NCBI GenBank assembly: GCA_036362985.1
Contig: JAYGXS010000003.1
Span: forward strand, 45,709,912 to 45,773,911
DNA: 64,000 nucleotides
Reading direction: 5' to 3'
Source: Ligula intestinalis
Taxonomy: Eukaryota > Platyhelminthes > Cestoda > Diphyllobothriidea > Diphyllobothriidae
This document shows positions 45,831 through 56,340 of the stretch, piece by piece. Made by a program: the position numbers and the translations under genes. The notes under the pieces were generated by a model. That model made no database searches and was not told where the DNA came from. It saw only the letters and a list, made by a program, of their open reading frames with translations. How positions within the stretch are numbered: position 1 is the first letter of the stretch; each line of letters opens with the position of its first letter.

Positions 45831-46309
45831 ATAGAATTGTAGGATGTCAAGCATCTACCGTTTCGAGACCAATGGCTAATTTTATGTGCGCCCTCGGTAA
45901 TCGCTGCTAATGTTCATTTTTTGCCATAGTGATGGGGGCGGTGGAGAACTAGATATCACGTGGTCATTGCACCCTGCTTCAGCGTTATGCGTAGTGTCAG
46001 AACAGCCCACTCAACCTTCGAAAATATAAACGGTAGCGACTGGGTCAGCGTAAGGAGGTCACCTTTTGTGGAAACTTACTCCACTATTGCCAGCCCTGTT
46101 GTTTGGTTTACTGCATGAATTGGTAGCATGAAGTCTGTTAAAGAAGTACCGCAAACATAGTATGGCTTATACGTTCAAGTATGAAATTCTTGAATTACGT
46201 GAATTTATCAACTTCCTCATATTAACGGTGGTGCTTTTATGAACGCCTTATATGTGCTGGAGAACTACACACACAGGCAGCTGCATAATAAGGAATGTTT
46301 ACAAACTCA

Positions 46310-46550
46310 TTATTTAGGTAAATGTTTTGAAGATTTTCTTATTTCTAAGTTTTCAGTAACTAAGTTGAACAAATCGGTATTTATGGAGAAACAAAGCAAA
46401 ACAGTGAAATTCGTAAAGTGTTCAGCATAACTTCGAAAACAATCTGCTGCTATTCGCACTCAAACTCTCGAAATAATTACAAAGAAATGTGACGAACGGA
46501 AATTTCTTTCAATATACATAAGGTGGAAAGAATTTGATTCCTAGTACAAC
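46310..46550 (+). repeat. dispersed repeat, partner of 40.9 kb
   Basis: See 40858-41070. The 63-codon frame at 46239 overlaps it and is not a convincing gene. Confidence 0.35.
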
Positions 46551-46712
46551 TCTAATCCAACTTTCTAGTAAACACCCAGCCTATACGTCTGTGGCCTTCA
46601 ATATATTTTTATTCCGGTCAGCAGCCGGGATATAATTACCGCAGAAACTCTTTTTGCAATTTTCAATAGAATTTAATACAAAACATGCAAGGGTCCTTTC
46701 ATTTATTAAAAC

Positions 46713-46940
46713 TACCATTTTTACGAAGCATCCATATTGGGAATAAAACTTTAGTTAGGGCGACCACAGCCATTTCTGACACATTTAATGCAAGTTTATA
46801 TGTGAATGGAAACAATTAACCTTGCAGAAATTTTGCATTTGTACTTATTCTGCATTAACTTGCCATTCTTTTCCACTCCCATGCCTTAAACATATTCATA
46901 TTTAACATTGGACCAGCGACTTGTCATCTAGCCATTTCTT
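46713..46940 (+). repeat. dispersed 230-bp repeat, partner of 24.7 kb
   Basis: Aligns with 24748-24975 (CATTTCTGACACATTTAATG, CCACTCCCATGCCTTAAACA). Confidence 0.9.
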
Positions 46941-46949
46941 TAATTTAGA

Positions 46950-47640
46950 GTTTTTTGTAACTTAAATATTCCAATAGTAATTTGTTTACCAAGTTCTGTC
47001 TTTTTTACTCATGGTGCTTACTTTACTGCCATAATAGTTTGGGGGTACTTGAGTGTGCTGATTTCGCGCAATTACGATAGGTTTCATCAGATAGGGAATC
47101 TACTGTAGTTGCCCACAGCCTGACAAACGCCAAACCGTTAGCGATATGGGCATCATTTACTTCAGCAGAGGACTTTAAATGGAGGCCGATCCTGCCGGAC
47201 TCCAGAATTTAAAAAATTATCGCCTATCAGAATTTCACACTTCATATGCGGGGTTATTGCCCTACCTTGAATGCCCCCTGATAGTGCAAGTAGAGGAAGA
47301 AAGGCACTGGTTCATGTAAAAAAATCGGGCACAGGCAGGCTCACTTAGAGCTGCGAGCACTTGTGGAAATATTGGGCCGGTTAGAACTGTGTCTCCGGGA
47401 GCCGTGGAAGCGAATTAGGCGGGCAAACTTATAGGAACTATGAATGGTATTAGCATTAGTTCTCGTTTTGTAGAAGAGGTAAAGATTAGTTCGGTCGGTC
47501 ACCTTAACGACTCCTAGCCTCATAATTGTGTCTTATGGGATCGGCGGTATTAGTTTAGCTAACGTTTCTAGTTTATAAATTTAATTTAAGTTTTAACTAA
47601 GTTAAGGTATGCTAGTTCATTATGTAGTCGTTATTGAACT
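46950..47640. other. no gene recognised
   Basis: AT-rich spacer with no recognised repeat or gene. Confidence 0.35.
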
Positions 47641-47647
47641 AGATAGA

Positions 47648-47735
47648 CCCGGTAGTAGCCGGACCCACACAGTAGAGTGGGCTTTTGCACAGCCGACGCT
47701 CTATCATTGAGCTGCGAGACTCACGGTGCGCCGTG
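47648..47735 (-). repeat. tRNA-Cys(GCA)-like sequence, minus copy
   Basis: Minus strand: D arm GCUC-AAUGAUA-GAGC is perfect, and the anticodon arm GGCU-GUGCAAA-AGCC has U33 and anticodon GCA. The T arm and acceptor end are degraded. The 5' flank (TTCACGGCGCACCGTGAG) is shared with the plus copy at 47836, so the two form an imperfect inverted repeat. Confidence 0.55.
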
Positions 47736-47835
47736 AATATAATTACATGGCGTCCGCATTGGTGGATTCCATACGTGTAGTAATGCTGGGCAAGCAAATC
47801 TGTCCAAGTGTGATTAAATTCACGGTGCACGGTGA

Positions 47836-47910
47836 GCCTCGTAGGTCAATGATAGATCGTTGGCTGCGCAAAAGTCTTCCCTGCTACATGGGTTCAGCTC
47901 CCAACGAGGC
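47836..47910 (+). tRNA. tRNA-Cys(GCA)-like pseudogene or SINE head
   Basis: 75 nt. The acceptor GCCUCGU pairs perfectly with ACGAGGC. D arm GGUC/GAUC, anticodon arm GGCU/AGUC with loop GCGCAAA (anticodon GCA in register, but C at position 33), a long variable region, and T arm UGGG-UUCAGCU-CCCA. One nucleotide is missing between the acceptor and D stems. The defects and the shared flank with the inverted copy argue for a pseudogene or SINE rather than a working tRNA. Confidence 0.5.
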
Positions 47911-47949
47911 CGCGAACTTTTCACAATTGGGTCAATCGATGAACTGAGA

Positions 47950-48560
47950 TCTGCCAAACCCCTTACAACAGTTATTAAGTATATTTATCTAACGTTAGTG
48001 GTTTCTTACTAAAATATAAACTGAACTAAACTATTATTAAATTAATAAATAAAATAATAAACTAAAAGCTAAACTAAGCTGAAAATATAATGAAACTAAA
48101 ATTAACCACCGGCTAGGCGTATCTCAAGTGGGCGATCAATCAAACTTTTACCGAGAGTGACTCTCTTTTCGTGGTACACCCTTTTTTAAATCTGGCATAT
48201 TGGAACAAATCGTTAGGTCAATTATACTGACAGGTGTCAGATACCTTCCTCGACTGAAATGACACCGAGCTAAAACGAGAATGGACAACAATCGGATATG
48301 TGACTCCAGTCGGAAAAGAAGGAACACGGACTGCTGTAATACTAGTGTGCTTGTACTGAGATTTTATGGGTGAGATAAACGAAACTGACACATAACCGAT
48401 TTCGGAAAGCATTTTATAGAGAACATAACAGGCAAACTGGGTCCCAACCGCGTTGACGAAACCCACTGAGAAAAAGACTTGAAGGGGTGGAAGATAAACC
48501 CAAGTCTACACAAATGGCAGAAATAGGTATTTATGATAGTGATATAGTTACTGGCTAGAT
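47950..48560. other. no gene recognised
   Basis: Very AT-rich at 47985-48100, then downstream sequence of the fucosyltransferase gene. No repeat match found. Confidence 0.35.
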
Positions 48561-48563
48561 GTT

Positions 48564-50066
48564 TTACCTTTTGGAGTATCTAAGAGTTATCTCTTGTAAT
48601 AAATAGGCGGGTATCAGTTGTTTGTGACAATTTCCATCTAATGCGCAAAAGGAGCGCAAAAATCCATCAGAAGAATTTGCAGACAGCGAATACAAATCCC
48701 CTAACACTAGGTTGTTGTCCTTAAAATCTGCGATGACTTTCCAACGTCCTTGTCTACTTCTATGACTGATAAATCTGAGGTCAAGGGACTGGGAATTGAA
48801 GGTCGCATCATCATTGGCTGGTTGTTGAGCGAGCATCAGTTCGTAGGCCAGTCGGCAGACATTGGACGACGCAGTACAGACCAGGAGGTCTGATTTGGCC
48901 AGAGCCAAAATATCTGTCATGATGGCGTCTTCGGTCGTATCTCTCCAGGTTTTGGCCTTTTTTTGGTCTCCTAGGAATATGTAGTCTGGGTACTGCTTTC
49001 TGGCTTCTTTAAAAACAGAAGAATCATCGGAAGCTAGGTAGACGAGCCTCTTTCTACTCCAGGTGGGAGCATTGGCAGTACCGGTTTCCAGTTGGAATTG
49101 GACTTCTTTTAAGACAAAAAAACGTTTCACATGAACCATATACTCCGAAAGTGAGTGATATCCGGCTTCCTGCGTGACTATTTTGTCCGTTCGGCGAACA
49201 TGCACACCAACATAGGGACCACGGCCTGTCTCGGCAGCGGACCAAATCTCCTTAAACGTGGTACTGATAGCAGACTGCAGTTTCTCACTCGCTGGACGCA
49301 GAAGGAAGGACAGTAAGTGGCCGCGGAACCAGAAATAGGGCGCACCGTGAATGTCTTCCAGTGCAGTTGCCCACTCATCAGCAAGTCCGGGTGGATCAAA
49401 TTGTCCTCCATTGATATATTCGGTAAAAGGCAAATGCACTGCCTCTTTGCTTTGAACAGCAGTCAAATTTCTGCACGATGTGATTGGTTGAAAGGTATCA
49501 CCCCAGACATTGCCCTTGATGAGAAGAGTGCGATTCATTGCAAATGAGTTTCCGAAAGTGTATGCAACATGATGGCAAACGCAACCAAATCCACAAATCC
49601 TACGAATTTCTGTCAGAGCTATTTTCATGTTAAGGCAATGCTCAGAATACTGTAGATTTAAAATTTGCCTTTGTAATCGCAGACTCAACAATTTTATTCG
49701 AGTGCATCTTTTCTCTCTTCTGCCATTCAGTTGATCAAATATATTTAGCCTGGCTGAAAGTTGTACAGTTGCCTGCTGAAGTAGATGAGAAAAAGCGGCA
49801 TTCTCGGAAAATTGACTTTTAGTCAGTCGTCCAATTTCATCAATTATCAATCTGGATTGACGAAGGAGGACATCGTAATTAGGTCTACCAGTACGATCGG
49901 GATCCTCTTCTGTGTGTTCAAACAATTTATATGGAGAAATAGTGGTCAGCAAACCATGCGTTGTCAGGAATGTTGCCCATTGCTTCCACAGTATCAGACC
50001 TACAAATAATATCGACGTCAGTGTCCGACATAACAACGTCTTCCAACCCTGTCTCGCGAAGAGCAT
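48564..50066 (-). CDS. FUT8: alpha-(1,6)-fucosyltransferase, FUT8-like, intronless
   Basis: A type II Golgi membrane enzyme that would transfer fucose from GDP-fucose to the core N-acetylglucosamine of N-glycans. It is 500 residues, against about 575 in vertebrate FUT8. A short cytoplasmic tail and a membrane anchor lie at about residues 10-28 (LLCRTLTSILFVGLILW), followed by a stem with coiled-coil character (about 60-150). The catalytic GT23 fold has CGFGCVCHH (158-166), the GDP-fucose motif VGVHVRRTDK (286-295, with the two essential Arg), EYMVHVKRFF, VYLASDDSSVFKEA (342-355) and LLVCTASSNVCRLAYE (394-409). The C-terminal SH3-like part (about 450-495) is present but divergent. The frame is open from ATG to TAA (48564-48566) with no intron and no internal damage. 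The ATG at 50066 is chosen because it gives the anchor. It could be an old retrocopy under selection or simply an intron-poor gene. Confidence 0.9.
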   Translation of the reverse strand: MLFARQGWKTLLCRTLTSILFVGLILWKQWATFLTTHGLLTTISPYKLFEHTEEDPDRTGRPNYDVLLRQSRLIIDEIGRLTKSQFSENAAFSHLLQQATVQLSARLNIFDQLNGRREKRCTRIKLLSLRLQRQILNLQYSEHCLNMKIALTEIRRICGFGCVCHHVAYTFGNSFAMNRTLLIKGNVWGDTFQPITSCRNLTAVQSKEAVHLPFTEYINGGQFDPPGLADEWATALEDIHGAPYFWFRGHLLSFLLRPASEKLQSAISTTFKEIWSAAETGRGPYVGVHVRRTDKIVTQEAGYHSLSEYMVHVKRFFVLKEVQFQLETGTANAPTWSRKRLVYLASDDSSVFKEARKQYPDYIFLGDQKKAKTWRDTTEDAIMTDILALAKSDLLVCTASSNVCRLAYELMLAQQPANDDATFNSQSLDLRFISHRSRQGRWKVIADFKDNNLVLGDLYSLSANSSDGFLRSFCALDGNCHKQLIPAYLLQEITLRYSKR

Positions 50067-50069
50067 TGT

Positions 50070-50599
50070 GCAAAGTGTTGTTTGTCAATAATTAACATCT
50101 ACAAACTAAGACAGTATGCGTGAACAACCAATCAAAAGCATCAAGTGCATAATTAGTTTCCGGATTGGGTAATAAGGTATGCTTAGTCGAGAGGCGCCCA
50201 TGAGCGCAAGATGGCCTGACGGAATCAGGCTTAAGGTGCTGTGCTGAGTCATTCTGCTTCCGCTCTGCCAGGACTTACACCTGTAGCGGTCGTTTCTGGC
50301 CGACGCCTAGCTAACTTTTGACGTCACAGACAAGGTCACTCAGAGCAGGACCTTGCGCGAATGTACATTTCGGCCTGCCACCGACCAGATACGATATGGC
50401 GCGTGAGACATGGACCACCAACGCCAGTGTCTACCTTCGTGCGGTCCAACCAATCACCATCAAGGCGGCGAGCGAGAGCAGATTCGGCAGCCGCCCCGAT
50501 TACTGACGCCAGAACTCACTCTAAATTCTGCCCCTGAGCGGAGTGGACGCGTCGATGCTGCCGCGCTGTCACGGCCCTCACGGCAAACGCAATGCCAGA
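50070..50599. other. upstream of the fucosyltransferase, no gene recognised
   Basis: It should hold the minus-strand promoter of the fucosyltransferase, but no TATA box or other element stands out. A TTTGTAG acceptor-like site lies about 40 bp upstream of the ATG on the minus strand. Confidence 0.35.
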
Positions 50600-50745
50600 C
50601 TGAATCAACATTCGTCTTAACTATTCTTCTATCCTTTTGCAGAATTAACTATTCCTAAAAAGCAACATTTCCCAAGACATCTGTCATCTCCTAAGGAACC
50701 GGGCCTGAAAGATCGCAGCGGTTAGGGTTAAACCGTAGTAGCCTT
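50600..50745 (+). repeat. dispersed LTR-like repeat end (second copy)
   Basis: Aligns with 24266-24425 (TGAATCAACA, TCTCCTAAGGAACCGGGCCT, GTTAGGGTTAAACCG). Confidence 0.45.
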
Positions 50746-50749
50746 AACA

Positions 50750-52630
50750 CATTGCGATGCACCCATGTTTACTCAGCTACTCCGGGCGCTATCGCTTTTT
50801 TCCCACGTTATCGACCCACTCGCCGCCTCATACGCGCGTACACTCAATGGTCATCGATACGTCCGCGTCTTCTGATTGGCGGCAGCTGAGTGGTTACCCA
50901 TTCTACAGCCTAAACTTGACACATCGTCATTTTTTCCCCATGTTATCAACTTTTATCAAAAAGCTGCTAAAAGATGATATTTTGGTACTTTTAAATAAGT
51001 TAACTTTTAATTTCACCCACTAGATAGGGTCGAGCCTAATACTTCAGAGCTTTGTAGTGACAATGTGCAACGCTTAATTTCTTGCCTCGCATGACAGTTA
51101 GCACATACGCAGCAGTGTCCGCCGACTGCAATCCGGTTCGGTCAACCATCTTCCTGAAGCTGGCTCACGAAGGGCCTCAGTGGGGGGGGGTGCTGCATGA
51201 ATTCTGCGCTCACACCCTTCGGACGTCGGCCCTTGTGGCGGCGGCGGACGCTTGCTCTTGATGACTGCCAGATATTTCATGTGGTAATTTGACTCTGGCT
51301 AACCATTATGACTACTGCGTTCACTGCGAATTGGGCAGAGGACAGTGACCAGCGTGTAACTTAGCTGACAGTAAGAGACGTATAAATCAAATAGATTTTG
51401 TAGAAATACCACACAAAAATATTCCTTCTTGTAATTATTGTGTTAGGACGGCCCAGCACGCGAGTCATAACTCGGGCCGTCCCGAAGGCGAGAAAACAAA
51501 GGAAGCAGACCGGGAGAATAATGCAACCTTCAAAGGGCGGACACCACGCGAGGCCACAAGAAGGCACGCACACGCAAAACCGCCGCAGGCCGGGTTCTGC
51601 CATTGGGAGGTCACGCTGAGGACAACGCGTGACCCATTGGCCACTCACAGAGGGTCAATAGGGAACAATAACTACCGGCCCTTAAATAGCGAGGCTGCGA
51701 GCAGAAGGGCATTCTGCTGCTGGGACACAAGACTTGTTGGCCTACACGAGAGCACACTACGGACGACAGAGGACACGCTGCTGACAGAAACACAGAAGAT
51801 AGAGCTGATGTACTAACAGGAACTGTGACAGCAAAGTATTATCTGCTTTCCTGTTCTGTTTTCTCTGCCTAATACGCAACTGGGGGATGTTACCATTTTT
51901 AACACAGAAACCAAGAAGTTTATAAAAATTGGCGACGTGGGTGAACACTGCAGACGCAAGGTTATAACACGTTTGATAGAAAATTACGTCTTTTTCAAAA
52001 ATATGTGCACCCTTTGGTTTTGAAAAAAAATAGTAATACAATTATGAGACTTTTACGACCATGAGGTATGCATTCATAAAGCAATGCATCGATATATTTA
52101 TCAACGTTGTTAATAAATTATACAGCTCTGCCCACATCTATTGAAACTTTTAGGAATACTATGAGACTTTTTCCTCAATCCACAGACAAATATTTACGTT
52201 TTGTTACTCAGAATATATAGAACGTGTAGTTAGAAGACCTGAAATGATAGCGTACGGGCCACTAGGGTTTAAATTTTTCGGCAATTGAGAAAAACTTTTT
52301 AAAATCGAAGGATATTCCTTCTATTTTCATAAAAAAATGTAGAGGGCGTAATTTCCATCAAAAGCCTACAAGAAGAGATATCTTTGGAATTTTTTTATTA
52401 AATTTACTTTAATTTATAAGGACAGTAAAAATAAGTGAGAAAAATGCATGTTACATAAGAAGTGGTTGGAAATAAGCGTATGCAAAAGCTGGCATCTTGA
52501 CGTGACTGAAATATATTGAAATTATAATAGAAGAATCAACCACGATAACTATGATTGCAGCCATACTTTATAAATACGTTCAAATCGAAAAAATATTTCA
52601 TAATTTTAGTTGACATTGAATGAGATAGGG
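50750..52630. other. no gene recognised
   Basis: Mixed unique-looking sequence. The 95-codon antisense frame at 51361-51648 has no domain I know. The part from 52020 to 52620 is AT-rich. Confidence 0.35.
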
Positions 52631-52633
52631 ATG

Positions 52634-52864
52634 CTATTGTAGGTCTTCAGTGAAGGTTTCAATTCTCCTTTCCGTTGTCATGGTGACTGTCAGGCCTGGC
52701 TTATCTAATGGTTCTGGAATTGGGCCCGGTGGCTGACAATATACATTTGAACAGTTAGGGGTAATGCCCTGACCGCCCAAATAATACAAGGTTACTTCTG
52801 CACATTTATAGCCATTATGAAATTGTACACATATAAAACGTGCTAAATTCAACGAATGGCACAT
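52634..52864 (-). CDS. possible C-terminal exon of an unknown gene
   Basis: A 76-codon antisense frame. Its last about 55 residues (YYLGGQGITPNCSNVYCQPP, then Pro-rich, then TTERRIETFTEDLQ) look more protein-like than neighbouring frames, and a TGTGCAG acceptor-like site (minus) precedes them. No homology is recognised and no upstream exon was found. It could be chance. Confidence 0.2.
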   Translation of the reverse strand: MCHSLNLARFICVQFHNGYKCAEVTLYYLGGQGITPNCSNVYCQPPGPIPEPLDKPGLTVTMTTERRIETFTEDLQ

Positions 52865-53059
52865 GTTTAAACGAGTTGTTACCAGGCTGGTCGTTATTAT
52901 TCGTGCTGTTAGGGCTGCCTTTTATCTTTTAAGATCGAAAATCGCGTTGGTGATATTTATCTCGCTTGGTAATGTATTCAATGCTGGTATATCTCATTCA
53001 CTGAAAACAATTTTTGATAGTCCATTCACATGCGTTGGCAATTAACCTTTTAAGGATGA

Positions 53060-54160
53060 CGGCGCAGGTGATTTGTGCAGGTAAACGGGAAGAAATCCTC
53101 CAGTCTCAAAGAGCATTTTTGGCCACGAATAATCCAGAATACAAAGAGCAGACAATAGGGGATAGACAGGGGAAGTAATTGAAGCTTTCTCATCCTTTTT
53201 TGTACGGTTAATCTTCGAAACCACTGACCCTCTTCGTTGTCCTCAGTCATTCCTGTTCGAGGAAAGTAATGTCTTTTGTCATCCACGGTGTCAACACCGG
53301 CATTTCGTAAGCTAAATGGGCTCTCACGAAGACACCGAAGATTGGTACGAAAAGTTCCCTGACAAATATTTTTAACGTACACCAGATCCAGTGCAGAGAT
53401 GACTTATCTTTTGGCCTGCCTTCAAGCAGTTTTCTGGTAGTGGTAAGTTTGTAGTTATCCACCTGCTCAGATCCTTATATTTTTTCCTTATTTTTTAATG
53501 CATTACCATTATTAAGTAACTAGTGTTTCGATGATACCTTCTGGCCGACACTAATATGTAGAACCACATATTGGAATGCTAAAATATGAAGCCACTTGGT
53601 TGGCCACACTGTCGATGTTTGACTGCACTTGTCAGCGCAGTTCACTTCATTTCATTTTTTAAAATTTTTGGTGAATATACCGATTCTACAATCCCAATCC
53701 CTAATGCAGTTATGCACACAAATTAGGAAGAATAATATGTCTGAAACAGAACTTTCTGGGACACTACTTTCAATCTCTACCCAATCCGGGATAGAATTAT
53801 GAATAACGACTCCCTGAACACTAGAGGGAGAGTAACTGTCAACCCACCTAGAAATTCTGCCTCGCAATCTCGTTTGCCGAATCTTTTGTGAGGCAAGTTG
53901 ATGGGGTAAACTTTTAAAAGCCTTCCGCTAGTCGTCAAATAATACCAAATCCATAGAGTTGTCATTGCCTGCTGCCCTCGTCCATTTCTCATCCAAATAG
54001 AGAGAACTAGTGATAAAAGAGCATCGCCAATGCGAGCCATGCTGGGACCTGCACAACATTTTATTTTCTTTCAGAAACTTCATTTGATATATATTTATAA
54101 TGCACTCCATTGTTTTGCAACAGATACATGTTAAGCTGATTGGACGGTATTTTTCGCCGG
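53060..54160 (-). pseudogene. CR1/jockey-like LINE remnant, RT
   Basis: Minus strand: MECIINIYQMKFLKENKMLC, SQHGSHWRCSF, NSMDLVLFDD (first catalytic Asp block), then RGRISRWVDSYSPSSVQGVV, SSVPESSVSDILFFLICVHN, and later FRIFVRAHLAYEMPVLTPWM and TKDITFLEQE. Many stops. A block after VHNCIRDW around 53650-53500 has been lost, so the FADD motif is absent. Confidence 0.75.
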
Positions 54161-54164
54161 GGTC

Positions 54165-54545
54165 GTCACTGCAGTCCTCATGAGGACTAAAATCTAGTTG
54201 AGGAGCGGGTTTTGCATCTGATGCCGAGCCACCTTCCGCTAGCAGTTCCTAAGATATTTAATCGACTTCATTGACCAACCAGTGACCAAAAAAGAAAGAC
54301 CAACAAGAAAGGAAGGCCGCGGAAGTCATTTTGCGGAGAGAACCACAATGAAGCACTAAAGAAATCCAGCGAAATGAGGTCAACATTTTGATTCTAAAAA
54401 GACGGCGGGATTTCAAAAGCAATTTTCTTCCCCGGGCAATTTAAAATCATAAGTTGAACTTTAGTTACTTACGAAAGAAAATATGAAACAGGAACTCAAT
54501 TCCTGTTATGGAGCAAGATGAACGGTTAATATTTGGTGATTTTTG
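54165..54545. other. no gene recognised
   Basis: Spacer before the PLE. Confidence 0.35.
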
Positions 54546-54549
54546 AAAT

Positions 54550-54842
54550 AGATTGAGAATAAGCAGGTTCGATCACTGGAATCGGCGTTTTATTTTTCTG
54601 AGCTTTCGAACTCCTGCGGGAGTCCATCGTCAGAGATAAAACCGTCAACGAAAGCAGACAACATATATAGGGGGGAGGGGGGCCAAGTAACCGTCAACGA
54701 AAGCAGTCAAAATTAACAGCGGTGGGGGGGCTTAATTAACTGTCAAAGAAAGCAAGCAAAATATTTACAGGGGAAAGAGGCCAATTAACCATTAAAGAAA
54801 GCAACCAACATATAAAGGGGAGTGGGTATTTAACTGTTAATG
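54550..54842 (-). repeat. left inverted pLTR arm with minisatellite
   Basis: Reverse complement of 56008-56302. Positions 54640-54840 hold about four decayed units of about 60 bp containing GTCAACGAAAGCA and AACATATA-type blocks. Confidence 0.9.
54587..54642 (-). ncRNA. hammerhead ribozyme motif, complete core (left arm)
   Basis: Minus strand, CUGACGA at 54633-54627, extra U at 54626, helix II GGACUCC/GGAGUUC, GAAAGCUC. Identical core to the right arm (56210-56265), opposite orientation. Confidence 0.75.
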
Positions 54843-55973
54843 AGACTCTTCAAATTTTGTCAAAAGACCTACTTCACCTTCGCTGGAAAAACCTATAAAC
54901 AGATCAAGGGCACTCCGATGGGCTCTCCAATTTCCGGTCTAATAGCAGAATTGGTCCTGCAGGAGCTGAAGAAGATTGCCTTCACCCAACAGCCCCTAAT
55001 CTTTTGGCGCCGTTACGTTGACGACACGTTCGTTTTTGTCAAAAAGAACACGCTGCAGAGCTTCCATGATCTCTTCAACTCGATCTTCCCAGATATACAA
55101 TTCACACGGGAAGAAGAAAAGGATCAGCAGCTACCCTTCCTCGACGTGCTCGTCACGCGAACTCCCGACGGCACAATAGAAACGGGGGTCTACAGAAAGG
55201 CGACGAACACCAGACAGCTTCTCAGTTTCCACAGCAATCATCCGATGGCTCACAAACGAAGCTGTGTGAAAACGCTGTTCAAAAGAATCCAGACACACTG
55301 CAGCAACCCGGAAGAAAGAGCACGTGAGGCTCGACATCTGCGCGAACAGTTTATGCAGAACGGCTATCCTAAAGCCTTCATAAACCGATGCCTACGGCCC
55401 CGCCCTCCGAGGATCCAAACAGAACCTCCTCCCACGATTTGGCATGCGCTGCCATATATCAAGGACGTTTCAGAAGCGACCGAGCGTATTGCCGCATGAC
55501 TAGGCGTTGGAATTTCGCATCGTCCCAAGGCTACAATGCGCAGCCGGGTCATGCGGATCAAAGATCGGCTAAATCCCAGTGAGCAGTCGGGTGTAGTGTA
55601 TCGCATACCGTGTCTAAACTGCCCTGTAAACTACATGGGACAAACTGGACGCATGCTAATTTTGCGCATACAGGAACACAAGGCGGCTGTTCGACGGGGC
55701 GATGACTCGTCGTAAGTGGCCGCCCACACCTACGGAGCGGGTCACGAGTTCAACTTCGCAGCTGCGAAGATAATTGCCCACGCAAGCAGCAAGACGGGCC
55801 GAGAGCTAATTGAAGCCTGGGCGTCGGATGACAGCTCAGTTAACCAATGCATCGAGCTGGCGCCTTCATATGTTGCCCTGCGCGGGTATCTACGGCCTCA
55901 TGGCACTGGTGGTCCTGTCCCTCCTTACCTCCCTGCTACCTTCCTTCCCCCCCCCCGCCCCTGTGATGGATAA
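54840..55973 (+). pseudogene. PLE RT palm to GIY-YIG nuclease, two stops
   Basis: Opens inside the RT (LFKFCQKTYFTFAGKTYKQI), then KGTPMGSPISGLIAELVLQ, RRYVDDTFVFV (catalytic YVDD), LPFLDVLVTRTPDGTIETGV, NHPMAHKRSCVKTLFKRIQT, the linker YPKAFINRCLRPRPPRI and WHALPYIKDVSEATER, and GIY-YIG (GVVYRIPCLNCPVNYMGQTG, LRIQEHKAAV, GHEFNFAAAKIIAHASSKTG). In-frame stops lie at 55497-55499 and near 55712. There are no shifts between 54840 and 55973, so the decay is recent. The RT fingers are missing. Confidence 0.92.
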
Positions 55974-56007
55974 TTGATCCCTCCCCCTACAAATTTTGCT
56001 TTCCCTC

Positions 56008-56302
56008 GTTAACAGTTAATTACCCCCTCCCCTTTATATGTTGGTTGCTTTCTTTAATGTTTAATTGGCCTCTTTCCCCTGTAAACATTTTGCTTGCTTT
56101 CTTTGACAGTTAATTAAGCCCCCCCCCCACCCCTGTTAATTTTGACGGCTTTCGTTGACGGTTACTTGGCCCCCCTTCCCCCTATATATGTTGTCTGCTT
56201 TCGTTGACGGTTTTATCTCTGACGATGGACTCCCGCAGGAGTTCGAAAGCTCAGAAAAATAAAACGCCGATTCCAGTGATGGAACCTGCTTCTTCTCAAT
56301 CT
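56008..56302 (+). repeat. right inverted pLTR arm with minisatellite
   Basis: Units of about 60 bp (CCCC-rich, TATATGTTG, TGCTTTCNTTGACNGTTA) from 56008 to 56215, then the ribozyme. Confidence 0.9.
56210..56265 (+). ncRNA. hammerhead ribozyme motif, complete core (right arm)
   Basis: CUGACGA (56219-56225), extra U (56226), helix II GGACUCC/GGAGUUC (56227-56233 with 56238-56244, loop CGCA), GAAAGCUC (56245-56252), minimal helix III (AG/CU), cleavage triplet CUC. Helix I: GUUUUAU upstream (56210-56216) pairs with AUAAAAC downstream (56259-56265), with CU/AG next to the core and a 4-nt A bulge. This is the best-formed copy. Confidence 0.8.
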
Positions 56303-56340
56303 ATGCACATACCTGGGATGCGAACCTTTGCCTCAATTCA

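Noticed and set aside
46239..46430. 63-codon frame as a gene
   Set aside because: It overlaps a dispersed repeat and has AT-driven composition.
47836..47910. Functional tRNA-Cys gene
   Set aside because: C at position 33, one missing nucleotide between stems, a weak anticodon stem and a degraded inverted copy with a shared flank favour a pseudogene or SINE.
50318..50658. Overlapping frames upstream of FUT8
   Set aside because: GC-rich chance frames next to the LTR-like repeat; no domain or splice support.
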